From positions 124,001 through 188,000 of the forward strand of contig MPDD01000001.1 of assembly GCA_001874265.1 (NCBI GenBank): a stretch of DNA of 64,000 bases, written 5' to 3'. This DNA comes from Bacteroidetes bacterium MedPE-SWsnd-G1. GTDB taxonomy: Bacteria; Bacteroidota; Bacteroidia; Flavobacteriales; Flavobacteriaceae. The translations under genes were made by a program, and so were the position numbers. Shown piece by piece: positions 8,657 through 18,155 of this stretch. The notes below the pieces were generated by a model that was not told the DNA's origin, searched no databases, and saw only the letters and a list, made by a program, of their open reading frames with translations. Numbering within the stretch: the first letter of the stretch is position 1; the number at the start of each line of letters is the position of its first letter.

Positions 8657-9252
8657 TGAACATAAATTTTGATAAGACAACAGGCTTAGCTCCGGCGATA
8701 ATTCAAGATGCCCAAACGAAAAATATACTGATGCTTGGATATATGAACCAAGAGGCCTTTGATAAAACCGTTGCAACAAATAAGGTGACTTTTTTTAGCA
8801 GAAGCAAGCAAAGACTTTGGACAAAAGGAGAAGTGAGCGGTAACTTTTTAGAATTGGTAAGTTTAAAAAACGACTGTGATGAGGATACCTTATTAATTCA
8901 AGTACAACCGCACGGGCCAACTTGCCATAAAGGAACGGATACCTGTTGGAAACAAGAGAATACGCAAGATTATGGTTTCTTAACTACTTTAGAAAACACC
9001 ATTGCAGAGCGTGTTGCAAACAAAGATGTTCAAAAATCATATGTTGCTAGTTTGTTTGCAAAAGGAATAAATAAAGTAGCGCAAAAAGTAGGTGAAGAAG
9101 CGGTTGAAACTGTAATCGAAGCCATGGATAATAATGATGAATTATTCTTATATGAAGCGGCAGATTTGCTTTTTCATTACTTAATGCTTCTACAAGCAAA
9201 AGGCTATCGATTAGAAAATATAATTCAAGAATTAAAATCAAGACAAAAGTAA
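8656..9252 (+). CDS. hisIE: Bifunctional PR-AMP cyclohydrolase / PR-ATP pyrophosphohydrolase
   Basis: Fused enzyme for steps two and three of histidine synthesis. The HisI domain (about 1-100) shows the zinc/magnesium site NDCDEDTLL and the cysteines of CHKGTDTCW. The HisE domain (about 105-198) is all-helical with KVGEEAVETVIEA and EAADLLFHYLML, the acidic magnesium-binding motifs of MazG-like pyrophosphohydrolases. 198 residues is normal for the fusion. Overlaps of one base on both sides (TAATG) join it to hisF and to the thioesterase gene. Confidence 0.96.
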   Translation: MNINFDKTTGLAPAIIQDAQTKNILMLGYMNQEAFDKTVATNKVTFFSRSKQRLWTKGEVSGNFLELVSLKNDCDEDTLLIQVQPHGPTCHKGTDTCWKQENTQDYGFLTTLENTIAERVANKDVQKSYVASLFAKGINKVAQKVGEEAVETVIEAMDNNDELFLYEAADLLFHYLMLLQAKGYRLENIIQELKSRQK

Positions 9253-9659
9253 TGAGTTCAATTCCAGATAATACGCCGTCGTATGAATTTGCCATTACTG
9301 TAGAGTCAAAGCATATTGATAATTTAAACCATGTAAACAATGTGGTTTACCTTACTTGGGTGAATATTGCTGCAGAAAAGCATTGGGCTATTTTATCAAA
9401 TGGCGGAATCAACGCTAAATATATATGGTTGTGCATTCGCCATGAAATAGATTATAAAGGAGAAGCATTCTTAGGAGATCAATTAACCGTTAGAACATGG
9501 GTAGGGAAAACGCATGGCGTTAAATCCATACGTCATGTGCAAGTAATTAAAAATGACAAAGTAATTGCGGAAACAGCATCTACGTGGTGTTTGGTTGATG
9601 CGAAAACGCAAAGACCAACTAGAATACGGGAAGATGTTTTAGAATTGTTAAAATTATAA
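9252..9659 (+). CDS. Acyl-CoA thioesterase, hotdog fold
   Basis: A 135-residue single hotdog domain of the 4-hydroxybenzoyl-CoA thioesterase/YbgC/FadM group. The helix segment HIDNLNHVNNVVYLTWVN (residues 16-33) matches the family pattern in which an Asp and His around D-x-x-x-H-V-N-N define the active site. The start codon overlaps the hisIE stop by one base, so it is in the his transcription unit although it has no known role in histidine synthesis. The substrate is unknown; general acyl-CoA housekeeping is the likely job. Confidence 0.82.
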   Translation: MSSIPDNTPSYEFAITVESKHIDNLNHVNNVVYLTWVNIAAEKHWAILSNGGINAKYIWLCIRHEIDYKGEAFLGDQLTVRTWVGKTHGVKSIRHVQVIKNDKVIAETASTWCLVDAKTQRPTRIREDVLELLKL

Positions 9660-9670
9660 GTTCAAGATTT

Positions 9671-11320
9671 ATGAGAGCATTCTTTAATTTATGCTTTTTA
9701 TTAGTGTCAATAGTTGTTTTTAGTCAAGACAAACCGAACATTTTATGGATTGTTGCTGAAGATATTAGCCCTGATTTATCTATGTATGGTGATACTATTG
9801 CGAATACTCCAAACTTGGATAAATTGGCATTAGAAAGTATGATTTATGATAATGCTTTTGCACCCGTTGGGGTTTGTGCGCCTTCAAGATCAGCTTTAAT
9901 AACTGGGATGTATCCAACTTCTATTGGTACCATGCAAATGAGAGCGGGATCAGATGTTGGAGGTTGGGGTAAAAGAGCGTATAATTCAATTCCTAGCCAA
10001 AAACGAATTGATGTTAATGATAATGAGATCCCGGAATATTCTGCTGTTATTCCTTCAGAGGTAAAATGTTTTACTGAATATTTGCGAACAGCTGGGTATT
10101 TCTGTACAAATAATAGTAAAACGGATTATCAATTTGCTGCACCAATTACTTCTTGGGATGAGAATGGAAATCAAGCACATTGGAGAAATAGAAGAAATGA
10201 ACAACCCTTCTTTTCAGTGTTTAATTTTAACGTTACGCACGAGAGTAGATTATGGATGAATGTGGATAAAGAATTGACTGTGTCTCCTAATGATGTAACT
10301 GTGCCTCCTTACCTACAAGATACACAAAAGGCGAGAAATGATATTGCAAGGCATTACAGCAATATAGAATTGATGGATGTTCAAATTGCTAAGATTATCA
10401 ATCAGCTAAAAGAAGATGGATTGTATGATAATACTATTATATTCTTTTATTCGGATCATGGAGGTCCTTTGCCCAGAGAAAAACGTGCTATTTATGATTC
10501 TGGATTAAAAGTTCCATTGTTAATAAAGGACCTAGGCAGTAAAACAAAAGGAAGAACAGATGATTTGATTTCATTTGTAGATTTCGCTCCGACACTTTTG
10601 AGTTTGGCAGGAATAAAACCTCCAAGTTATTTAGATGGGAAACCATTTATGGGCGCATTCAAAAAAGAATTAAACGAGTACGTGTTTGGCAGTTCTGATC
10701 GGTTTGATGAATTTTCAGATCGCTCTAGGGCTATCAGAACTAAAGACTTTTTATATGTAAAGAATTATTATCCTAATAAAGTTAAATATAAAGATGTAGG
10801 ATATAGAAAACAGATTCCAATGATGGTTGAGTTTTTAGAGTCTAAAGAAAATGGTGAACTAAATGAGGAACAAGAAATATGGTTTACAACGAAGACAGAG
10901 GAGGAATTATATAACGTTAAGGAAGATCCTTATCAGATTAATAATTTAATTTCAGATCCAAATTTTAAGAAGCAATTAAAGGAATTGCAAAAAATGTATG
11001 ATAAACACCAAAAGAAGCATGAAGATTTTGGAGAGGTTCCAGAATTGGAAATGGTTCAAAAAATGTGGCCAAACTTAAAGCAACCAATTACAGCATTGCC
11101 AAGAGTTAAGCAAACTGGAAATTCCATTAGAATTTCTTGTGAAACAAAAGGGGCTTCTATCGCCTATATTATTTCAGATAGTTTAATGGAGAATTATGAT
11201 TATGATAGTGATTGGCAATTGTATTCCGAGCCATTCAATGCAACTTCTGGTAAATATTTATATTTAGTTTCTGAAAGAATTGGTTATAAGGCCAGCGATA
11301 TTGTTATCCATAGGTTATAA
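9671..11320 (+). CDS. Secreted type I sulfatase
   Basis: 549 residues with a Sec signal peptide (about 1-19, ending VVFSQ). Sulfatase motif Cys69-A-P-S-Arg73 is where cysteine is converted to formylglycine. Metal ligands start at Asp31 (VAEDISPD, with a Glu where the more common AspAsp occurs) and include the DHGG segment around residue 262. The last 60 residues (RISCETKGASIAYIISD onward) resemble the small beta domain found at the C-terminus of chitobiases. It probably removes sulfate from a polysaccharide or oligosaccharide. Only 11 bases and no terminator separate it from the thioesterase, so his-operon read-through is possible. Confidence 0.88.
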   Translation: MRAFFNLCFLLVSIVVFSQDKPNILWIVAEDISPDLSMYGDTIANTPNLDKLALESMIYDNAFAPVGVCAPSRSALITGMYPTSIGTMQMRAGSDVGGWGKRAYNSIPSQKRIDVNDNEIPEYSAVIPSEVKCFTEYLRTAGYFCTNNSKTDYQFAAPITSWDENGNQAHWRNRRNEQPFFSVFNFNVTHESRLWMNVDKELTVSPNDVTVPPYLQDTQKARNDIARHYSNIELMDVQIAKIINQLKEDGLYDNTIIFFYSDHGGPLPREKRAIYDSGLKVPLLIKDLGSKTKGRTDDLISFVDFAPTLLSLAGIKPPSYLDGKPFMGAFKKELNEYVFGSSDRFDEFSDRSRAIRTKDFLYVKNYYPNKVKYKDVGYRKQIPMMVEFLESKENGELNEEQEIWFTTKTEEELYNVKEDPYQINNLISDPNFKKQLKELQKMYDKHQKKHEDFGEVPELEMVQKMWPNLKQPITALPRVKQTGNSIRISCETKGASIAYIISDSLMENYDYDSDWQLYSEPFNATSGKYLYLVSERIGYKASDIVIHRL

Positions 11321-11335
11321 ATTTCAGCCGTATTT

Positions 11336-13108
11336 ATGAAAAGTATTAAAATTTTTGTTCTGTTCTTATGTGTTGTTATTCTTTTGAATGCATGTAATGA
11401 TAATAAAGAAGTAGAAGATAAAAAACCAAACATTGTTGTTTTTCTTGCGGATGATCAAGGTTGGGGAGATATTAGTTTTAATGGAAATACGAATGTAGCG
11501 ACACCAAATATTGATAAAATTGGAAATGAGGGTGCTAGTTTTGATAATTTTTATGTTCAAGCAGTTTGTTCACCGACCCGATCGGAATTTTTAACAGGAC
11601 GATATGCATCTAGAAGTGGTGTGTATTCTACTTCTGCAGGAGGGGAACGAATTGATTTGGATGAAACCACCATTGCAAATATTTTTCAAGAAGCCGGATA
11701 TGCAACTGGTGCGTTTGGGAAATGGCATAGTGGTATGCAGTTCCCATACCATCCAAATGCTAGAGGATTTGAAGAGTTTTACGGGTTTTGTTCTGGGCAT
11801 TGGGGAAATTATTTTGACCCCATGTTAGAGCAAAATGGAGAAATTGTTAAAGGTTCTGGCTTTTTGGCTGATGATATTGCTTCTGAAGCGATTAATTTTA
11901 TTGAAGAAAATAAAGAAGAACTGTTTTTGGTTTATGTGCCATTTAATACTCCGCATTCTCCAATGCAGGTGCCAGAAGAATATTGGAGCAAATTTGAAAA
12001 TAAGGATTTAGAATTGAAATCAAGGCCTGGAGATAAAGAGGATGTGACCTTTACAAAGGCTGCCTTAGCAATGACCGAAAATTTGGATTGGAACATAGGA
12101 AGAGTATTGCAAAAGTTAAAAGAGTTACAATTAGATGAAAACACTATAGTTATTTACTTTACGGATAATGGCCCAAATGGTAATAGGTGGAATGGCGAAA
12201 TGAAGGGTAGGAAAGGAAGTACTGACGAAGGAGGGGTGCGCTCTCCTTTATTGGTAAAATGGCCTAATAAAATTAAAAAAGGATTAAAAATTAATCAGAT
12301 TTCAGGAGCTATAGATTTATTGCCAACCTTAACTTCATTGGCTGATATTGAATATTCAGCTACTAAAAAATTGGATGGAATTGATTTGTCTCATGCCTTA
12401 TTTGATATTAATTCTGAGAAACCTAATAGGTTAATTTTTAACTACTGGAGAGACAAGCTAAGTGTTCGTAATCAACAATATCGATTAGATAATGCTAATG
12501 GGTTATATGATATGACGGTTGATCGTGGGCAGAATAAAGATTTAGGCGATGAGTTTCCAAGCATAAAATCTGAACTTTTAAAAGCGAAAGAAACATATTT
12601 AAACACCGTAGTAGGTGAATTACCCGTAAAGGATTTGAGAACATTTCCTTTAGGACATCCAGAAGAGAAAATTACACAAATACCGGCTAGAGATGGAGTA
12701 GGGCATGGAAATATTGTTAGATCTAATAAATATCCCAACTGCTCATTTTACACCAATTGGATAGATATTGAAGATAGCATTACCTGGGATGTTGAGGTAT
12801 TGGAATCTGGAAATTTTGAAGTCATGTTATACTATACTTGCGCTGAAGGAGATGAAGGCTCTGAGATAGAATTGTCTTTTGGGGATTCAAAAGTTGTTAC
12901 CAAAATAGAAGAGGTATTCGATACGCCTTTAACAGGAATGGAGCATGACAGAATAAAGAGAATTGAGTCCTATGTAAAAGAATTTAAACCAGTATCAATG
13001 GGAGTAATTAATTTGGAGAAAGGGGAAGGACAGTTAAAATTAAAAGCACTTAAGAAGCCCGGTGAAAAAGTTATCGATGTCCGACTTTTGTTATTCAAAA
13101 GGGTATAA
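11336..13108 (+). CDS. Lipoprotein arylsulfatase with C-terminal beta domain
   Basis: 590 residues. The lipobox LLNAC ends at Cys20, so it is membrane-anchored. The sulfatase signature is Cys78-S-P-T-Arg82, with the metal-binding Asp39-Asp40 pair (FLADDQGWGD) and the TDNGPNG segment supplying further ligands. The catalytic part ends near residue 430. The remaining 160 residues look like a jelly-roll module, possibly carbohydrate-binding. It lies 15 bases after the first sulfatase and ends before a strong bidirectional terminator. Substrate class cannot be fixed by reading alone; a sulfated glycan is expected. Confidence 0.88.
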   Translation: MKSIKIFVLFLCVVILLNACNDNKEVEDKKPNIVVFLADDQGWGDISFNGNTNVATPNIDKIGNEGASFDNFYVQAVCSPTRSEFLTGRYASRSGVYSTSAGGERIDLDETTIANIFQEAGYATGAFGKWHSGMQFPYHPNARGFEEFYGFCSGHWGNYFDPMLEQNGEIVKGSGFLADDIASEAINFIEENKEELFLVYVPFNTPHSPMQVPEEYWSKFENKDLELKSRPGDKEDVTFTKAALAMTENLDWNIGRVLQKLKELQLDENTIVIYFTDNGPNGNRWNGEMKGRKGSTDEGGVRSPLLVKWPNKIKKGLKINQISGAIDLLPTLTSLADIEYSATKKLDGIDLSHALFDINSEKPNRLIFNYWRDKLSVRNQQYRLDNANGLYDMTVDRGQNKDLGDEFPSIKSELLKAKETYLNTVVGELPVKDLRTFPLGHPEEKITQIPARDGVGHGNIVRSNKYPNCSFYTNWIDIEDSITWDVEVLESGNFEVMLYYTCAEGDEGSEIELSFGDSKVVTKIEEVFDTPLTGMEHDRIKRIESYVKEFKPVSMGVINLEKGEGQLKLKALKKPGEKVIDVRLLLFKRV

Positions 13109-13111
13109 ATT

Positions 13112-13149
13112 AAAAAAGGTCAAAATGAAATTTCATTTTGACCTTTTTT
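13112..13149. terminator. Bidirectional terminator between converging genes
   Basis: A perfect 19-base inverted repeat (13112-13130 with 13131-13149) flanked by an A-run and a T-run. It ends the sulfatase transcript on the plus strand and the small secreted-protein transcript on the minus strand. Confidence 0.9.
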
Positions 13150-13165
13150 AAAATATTGGAAGCGT

Positions 13166-13519
13166 TTAATAGCCTTTCCGTTTTTGCGATTGTTGTTCTC
13201 TAATTAAAGAGTTTATAGTTTGAATCTCATTTTGAGTAAACTTTTCTGAAAGTTTCTCATTCATCATTCTACTTGTTTCTGCATAGATCTCTGATTTTTG
13301 ATCTTCAGTTAATTCTTGATCTTTTAATCGTGCTAAATTTTGTTTTTGCTTATCTAAAATTGCCTCGTATAAAAACGTTTTACGCTCCTTCTTAAGATTC
13401 ATTTTGTCCGCTATTGCATTGGAACTTCTTTTAGCTCTTTTTTCGAAATCAGATTTTTTTTGGGCGACCCCATTTAAAGAAAATCCGATGATAGCTATAA
13501 GTAAAATTAGTTTTTTCAT
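13166..13519 (-). CDS. Small secreted helical protein, function unknown
   Basis: 117 residues. A signal peptide (about 1-19, ending GVAQ) is followed by a highly charged, predicted all-helical region rich in Lys, Glu, Gln and Arg and without cysteines. It probably folds as a periplasmic helical hairpin; small helical periplasmic proteins of the Spy/CpxP type look similar, but no LTxxQ motif stands out. It is a single gene facing the sulfatases and downstream of the uronate genes on the same strand, with a 50-base gap to uxaC. Function not recognised. Confidence 0.75.
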   Translation of the reverse strand: MKKLILLIAIIGFSLNGVAQKKSDFEKRAKRSSNAIADKMNLKKERKTFLYEAILDKQKQNLARLKDQELTEDQKSEIYAETSRMMNEKLSEKFTQNEIQTINSLIREQQSQKRKGY

Positions 13520-13569
13520 TTCATAAATGTTTTGTCAAACAAAAGTAAGAAAACTAAAATTGGATTGTT

Positions 13570-14985
13570 CTAATTATCAAAATTAAAATACGCCTTAGCA
13601 TTGTTGTAACAGATGTCTTGGACTAATTTTCCGATAAACTCAATATCATTTGGAATCAATCCTTTTTCAATATCATTTGCCAATAAGTTGCAAAGAATTC
13701 TTCTAAAGTATTCGTGTCTTGGAAATGATAATAAACTTCTGCTATCGGTCAGCATACCTATGAACCTACTAAGAAGTCCAATGTTTGATAGGATATTTAG
13801 TTGCGATTCAATTCCATCTTTTTGATCTAAAAACCACCAAGCTGCTCCCCATTGCATTTTACCAGGAACCTTTCCAGTATTGAAATTACCCATCATAGTG
13901 GCAAAAACTTCGTTGTGTGCTGGATTTAGATTATAGGTAATGGTTTTTGCCAGTTGGTCGGTTGCATCTAGTTTGTTGAATAGAGTTGACATAAATTCGG
14001 CAAATGAATAGTCTCCGATAGAATCGCAACCTGCATCTGCACCAACAAGTTTTAGTAAACGACTATTGTTGTTTCTAATGGGGCCTAAGTGATATTGTTG
14101 TACCCAGCCCTTTTCATGATACTTTTTGCCAAGATGTAAAAAAAGCGCTGATCTATATTTTGAAACCTCTATTTCTGATATGTTCGCTTCTTTAATTCCC
14201 TTTTGAAAAATAATATCAACTTCAGCATTGGTAAACTCAATAAACTCATTTTTACCACTGATTCCAAAGTCAGAAAGTTTACAACCGTGTTTGTCAAAAA
14301 AATCTATTCGTAAATCAATGGCTTTTACGAATGTTTCGAAATTTGTGATTTCGAATGGTATCATTTCCTTTAACTTTTCGATATAACCAATAAAATTACC
14401 TTGACCTATTAGAAAGAAGTTGTCTGGTCTAAATGTTGGGTAAACTTTGGTATTGTATTCTTTCTGGGCAATTATGGCATGGTACTTTAAATCATCCAAA
14501 GGATCATCGGTTGTACAGACAACTTCAACCTTCATTAGGTCTAATAAATCTGTTGGTGTCTTAGTTTCAAGAATTTGGTTCGTTTGATGATAGATTTTAT
14601 CAGCGTTGCTCGGTTGTAAAATTTCATCAATATTAAAATACCGTTTTAGTTCTAATTGTGTCCAATGAAATAGGGGATTACGAACTGTATATGGAACTGT
14701 ATCTGCCCATTTTTGAAACTTCTTCTGTTTAGAGGCATTACCAGTAATAAATTCTTCATCAATACCATTAGCACGCATTCCACGCCATTTGTAATGATCT
14801 TCACTTAACCAAGTGTCTGTTATGTTTTTTAGTGGTTCATTTTCGGCAATTTGTTTTGCAGATAAGTGATTGTGGTAATCGATTATAGGCATATTTAGAG
14901 CATACTCGAAAAACAGTGTTTTTGCAATTTCAGATTCTAGCAAAAAATCGTCGGTTATAAATGATGATGAATTTATTATGCTCAT
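13570..14985 (-). CDS. uxaC: Glucuronate (uronate) isomerase
   Basis: Converts D-glucuronate to D-fructuronate, or D-galacturonate to D-tagaturonate. 471 residues, typical of UxaC, an amidohydrolase-fold enzyme. The metal-binding HxH is His38/His40 in PIIDYHNHLSAKQIAEN, the standard N-terminal signature. Other conserved segments are VVCTTDDPLDDL and WWFLDQKDGIESQL. It is the third gene of a minus-strand operon. Its ATG overlaps the uxuA stop (ATGA), so the isomerase and dehydratase are translated together. Confidence 0.95.
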   Translation of the reverse strand: MSIINSSSFITDDFLLESEIAKTLFFEYALNMPIIDYHNHLSAKQIAENEPLKNITDTWLSEDHYKWRGMRANGIDEEFITGNASKQKKFQKWADTVPYTVRNPLFHWTQLELKRYFNIDEILQPSNADKIYHQTNQILETKTPTDLLDLMKVEVVCTTDDPLDDLKYHAIIAQKEYNTKVYPTFRPDNFFLIGQGNFIGYIEKLKEMIPFEITNFETFVKAIDLRIDFFDKHGCKLSDFGISGKNEFIEFTNAEVDIIFQKGIKEANISEIEVSKYRSALFLHLGKKYHEKGWVQQYHLGPIRNNNSRLLKLVGADAGCDSIGDYSFAEFMSTLFNKLDATDQLAKTITYNLNPAHNEVFATMMGNFNTGKVPGKMQWGAAWWFLDQKDGIESQLNILSNIGLLSRFIGMLTDSRSLLSFPRHEYFRRILCNLLANDIEKGLIPNDIEFIGKLVQDICYNNAKAYFNFDN

Positions 14986-16148
14986 AAAATAAATGATTTT
15001 TTGATTCCTAATTCGAGTCCTCGTAATTCTGCAAGGCCCTTTAAACGACCAATTGCAGTATAACCAGCGTAGGCATTTTTATTTTTTAAGTCGTAAAGCA
15101 TTTGATGACCGTGGTCCGGTCTCATTGGAATTTGAATCCCTTTTTTGTCTTCAATTTCTAATATTGCCTTTACAATTGAATACATATCACTGGAACCATC
15201 CAAATGATTGTCTTCGAAAAAACTTCCATCTGGTTCGCGTTTCACATTTCTTAAATGCAAGAAATGGATTTTATCTGCAAACTTATATATCATTTTTTGC
15301 AAGTCATTGTTTGGGTTTGCGCCTAAAGAACCCGTACAAAAAGTGATTCCATTTGAAGGGCTGTCAAAAAAATTCACCAAATCTTCTAAGTCAGATTCTG
15401 ACTTTATTATTCTTGGTAAGCCCATGATATCTATAGGTGGATCATCTGGGTGTATTGCCATTTTTACGCCTAATTCTTCTGCTATAGGAATTACTTGGTT
15501 TAAGAAATAAGATAAGTTTGATTTAAGGTCTGCATGTGTTAACCCGTCATAAGCACTTAACATGGAGCGGAAATCATTCAAAGATAAATCATCAACAGTT
15601 CCTGGAAGACCTTTAAGAATATTATCTTTAAGCGTTTCAATTTCATTAATGGTCATTACATTGAATTTTGACTTGGCTGAATCCATTATTTCAGCGGAAA
15701 AATCAAAGCTTGCATTCGTTCGTTTAAGAATAAAACAATCAAAAATAGCCATATCAACCATATCAAACCTTAGAGCCGTACTTCCATTGGAAAGAGGCCA
15801 ATATAAGTTTGTTCTTGTCCAATCTAGAACAGGCATAAAATTATAGCAGATATTTTTAATACCGCAATGAGCAATATTTCTGATACTTTGTTTATAATTC
15901 TCAATTCGTTTTAAATAGTCACCCGTTTTGAGTTTTATATTTTCATGAATTGGAATACTTTCTATAAAAGACCAGGTTAGTCCTGAAGATTTAATTTGAT
16001 GTTGAACTTTGTTAATTTCATCAATTTCCCAAATTTCTCCATTAGGTATATGATGTAAAGCAGTAACAACTCCTGTGGCGCCTGCTTGTTTTATATCTGA
16101 TAATTTTACGGTGTCAGTAACACCAAACCATCTAAATGTCTGTTCCAT
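14982..16148 (-). CDS. uxuA: Mannonate dehydratase
   Basis: Dehydrates D-mannonate to 2-keto-3-deoxygluconate (KDG). 388 residues, TIM-barrel UxuA type. The N-terminus MEQTFRWFGVTDTVKLSDIK is characteristic, as are HPDDPP, FCTGSLGANPNNDL and the late RPDHGHQM, which carry metal and catalytic residues. It follows the mannonate oxidoreductase by 11 bases and overlaps uxaC by four. KDG kinase and aldolase, needed to finish the route, are not in the window. Confidence 0.96.
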   Translation of the reverse strand: MEQTFRWFGVTDTVKLSDIKQAGATGVVTALHHIPNGEIWEIDEINKVQHQIKSSGLTWSFIESIPIHENIKLKTGDYLKRIENYKQSIRNIAHCGIKNICYNFMPVLDWTRTNLYWPLSNGSTALRFDMVDMAIFDCFILKRTNASFDFSAEIMDSAKSKFNVMTINEIETLKDNILKGLPGTVDDLSLNDFRSMLSAYDGLTHADLKSNLSYFLNQVIPIAEELGVKMAIHPDDPPIDIMGLPRIIKSESDLEDLVNFFDSPSNGITFCTGSLGANPNNDLQKMIYKFADKIHFLHLRNVKREPDGSFFEDNHLDGSSDMYSIVKAILEIEDKKGIQIPMRPDHGHQMLYDLKNKNAYAGYTAIGRLKGLAELRGLELGIKKSFIL

Positions 16149-16159
16149 AAAAATTATTT

Positions 16160-16975
16160 TTACACACCGCTAAATGCACTAAAGCCTCCATCAATTGGTA
16201 TAATGGTTCCTGTTACAAATGACGCGGCATCACTCATTAACCAATGCACTGTGCCATTTAATTCATCGGCGTTACCAAATCTGTTCATTGGTGTGTTTTT
16301 AATAATTGTGTTTCCTCTATCCGTATAAGAACCATCATCATTGGTTAATAATGCTCTGTTTTGATTACCTATAAAAAACCCAGGTGCAATGGCGTTTACT
16401 CTAATTTTTCCATCGAATTTTTGCGCCATTTCTGTCGCCATCCACTTTGTAAAATTATCGATAGCTGCTTTCGAAGCAGAATATCCAACAACACGCGTAA
16501 TGGCGCTTATTGCCGCCATAGACGAAACATTAATTATGTTACCAAACCCTTGCTTACTCATTACTTTTCCAAAAACAAGCGATGGTAAAACCGACCCATC
16601 TAGATTTAATTTAGAAACTGTTCTAAAGTCGTCCATTTTTAAGTCGAATATCGTTTGATGTTCTCCAATGGTTGCTCCGGGCAAATTTCCTCCAGCTGCA
16701 TTAATTAGTACATCAATAGTGCCCCATTTATCAAGGATGCTATTTTTTGCTGAATTTAAATTGTCTTCATTTAGCACATCACAGGGGATACCAATTACAT
16801 TTGATGTAATTTCTAATAATTCTTTTATCTTATTATTTACTGAGTTTTCGTTTCTGCTAATTATTGCAATGTTTGCTCCTTGCTTGGCTAAGTAGTTAGC
16901 CATACTGCCTCCTAGAACACCGGCTCCTCCAGTAATAATCACTGTTTTATTAGAAATGTTGAATAATGAATTCAT
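16160..16975 (-). CDS. SDR-family D-mannonate oxidoreductase (fructuronate reductase)
   Basis: 271 residues, classical short-chain dehydrogenase. The dinucleotide-binding motif TGGAGVLG is at 15-22, NAAGG at 92-96, catalytic Ser151 or 152 and Tyr165-x-x-x-Lys169. In E. coli the fructuronate-to-mannonate step is done by UxuB of a different family. Its place directly ahead of uxuA and uxaC indicates that this SDR fills that role here, as in many Bacteroidota. First gene of the operon, controlled from the palindrome at 17035-17048. Confidence 0.88.
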   Translation of the reverse strand: MNSLFNISNKTVIITGGAGVLGGSMANYLAKQGANIAIISRNENSVNNKIKELLEITSNVIGIPCDVLNEDNLNSAKNSILDKWGTIDVLINAAGGNLPGATIGEHQTIFDLKMDDFRTVSKLNLDGSVLPSLVFGKVMSKQGFGNIINVSSMAAISAITRVVGYSASKAAIDNFTKWMATEMAQKFDGKIRVNAIAPGFFIGNQNRALLTNDDGSYTDRGNTIIKNTPMNRFGNADELNGTVHWLMSDAASFVTGTIIPIDGGFSAFSGV

Positions 16976-17034
16976 TGTGGTAAATAAGATTTTTTAGATT
17001 ATTACAAATAATTTCCATAATTATTTTGTAGTTT

Positions 17035-17056
17035 CGTGTGCGCACACGCAAATATA
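17035..17056 (-). promoter_or_regulatory. Probable LacI-type operator with the uxu operon -7 box
   Basis: CGTGTGCGCACACG at 17035-17048 is a perfect 14-base palindrome with a central CG step, the form typical of LacI-family operators. On the minus strand the box TATATTTG (17049-17056) abuts it, so the palindrome would cover the start point of the uxu transcript. A good -33 element was not found (a TTG 15 bases upstream is the best). The LacI gene starts 62 bases away on the other strand, so one site could control both directions. Confidence 0.65.
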
Positions 17057-17109
17057 TAAAAAATCGAATGCCAAGGCGAATAAAGCCCATTTAATATTTC
17101 TAAAAGTCA

Positions 17110-18141
17110 ATGATTACAATAAGCGATATTGCTACGAAAGCAAATGTTTCAGCAGGAACAGTTGATAGGGTTTTACATAATCGTGGAGGTGTTTCTGAAA
17201 AGACTGCGGAACGGGTTCGGAAAATAGTAAAGGAGCATGATTTTAAAATTAACGCGGTTGCAAGTTCTTTGGCAAACAAGAAATCTAGAACAATTGCAGT
17301 TCTAATTCCGGATTATTCTGAAACGAATACTTTCTGGAAGGACACTAGGCTAGGGGTTGAAAAAGCATTGGAAGAGTTTTTGAAATTTGGCGTAAAATTG
17401 GAAGTTTTCATCTTTCAACAATTTGATGCGTCTAGTTATGAAGCGGAATTTCAAAAATTGATTGAATCCAATCCGGATGGAGCCATTATTGCACCAACAT
17501 TTCGAAATGAAACTGCGAAACATATTCCTAAAATAGAAGCAAATAAGATTCCTTATATATTTATCAATATAGACTTAGATGGATTTAAAAATATTTCTTT
17601 TCTTGGACAGCAATCTTATAAAAGTGGCTACTTAGCGGGTAAATTAATGCATGTTAGTTTGAGTAAACCAGCGGTAATTGCTGTTATTCAAACAAAGTTG
17701 AATGTAGAAAACAATCAAGCATTGTCAAGAAGAATACAAGGGTTTTCAGAATATTTTATCAAAAAGGATCATCCTTTAGAATTGATAATGGTAAACATTG
17801 ATGATGTGCTTGATGCCGAGATGGTAAAGAATACTTTAAACTTAGAATTAAGTAAAATTAATGGGTTGTCAGGTCTTTTTGTGCCAAGTAGTCGTGCATC
17901 GGTTTTTGTTAATGCATTAAATTCCGATTTGCTAAGCAAACTTGAAGTTGTAGGTTTTGATGGAACCGAACAGAACTTAAATAGTTTAAAAGAGGATAGA
18001 ATCTCTTTTTTAATTTCTCAACAATCCTTTAATCAAGGTTATAATGCTATAAAATTGATGGTGGATTTTTTAATAGAGAAAAAACTTCCAACTTCTAAAA
18101 TGTATTCTCCAATAGAAATTTTAACCAAAGAAAATATTTAA
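17110..18141 (+). CDS. LacI-family transcriptional regulator of the uronate genes
   Basis: 343 residues. N-terminal LacI helix-turn-helix (residues 3-23, ISDIATKANVSAGTVDRVLH) with hinge region to about 60, followed by a periplasmic-binding-protein-like sensor domain (AVLIPDYSETNTFW onward). Divergent from the uxu operon, with a 14-base palindrome in the shared spacer, which suggests local control in response to a uronate or its breakdown product. The ligand is inferred from position only. The DUF1080 gene begins 14 bases after its stop, so the regulator may be cotranscribed with the genes at 18156-20884. Confidence 0.9.
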   Translation: MITISDIATKANVSAGTVDRVLHNRGGVSEKTAERVRKIVKEHDFKINAVASSLANKKSRTIAVLIPDYSETNTFWKDTRLGVEKALEEFLKFGVKLEVFIFQQFDASSYEAEFQKLIESNPDGAIIAPTFRNETAKHIPKIEANKIPYIFINIDLDGFKNISFLGQQSYKSGYLAGKLMHVSLSKPAVIAVIQTKLNVENNQALSRRIQGFSEYFIKKDHPLELIMVNIDDVLDAEMVKNTLNLELSKINGLSGLFVPSSRASVFVNALNSDLLSKLEVVGFDGTEQNLNSLKEDRISFLISQQSFNQGYNAIKLMVDFLIEKKLPTSKMYSPIEILTKENI

Positions 18142-18155
18142 TTAAAGCTACTTAC

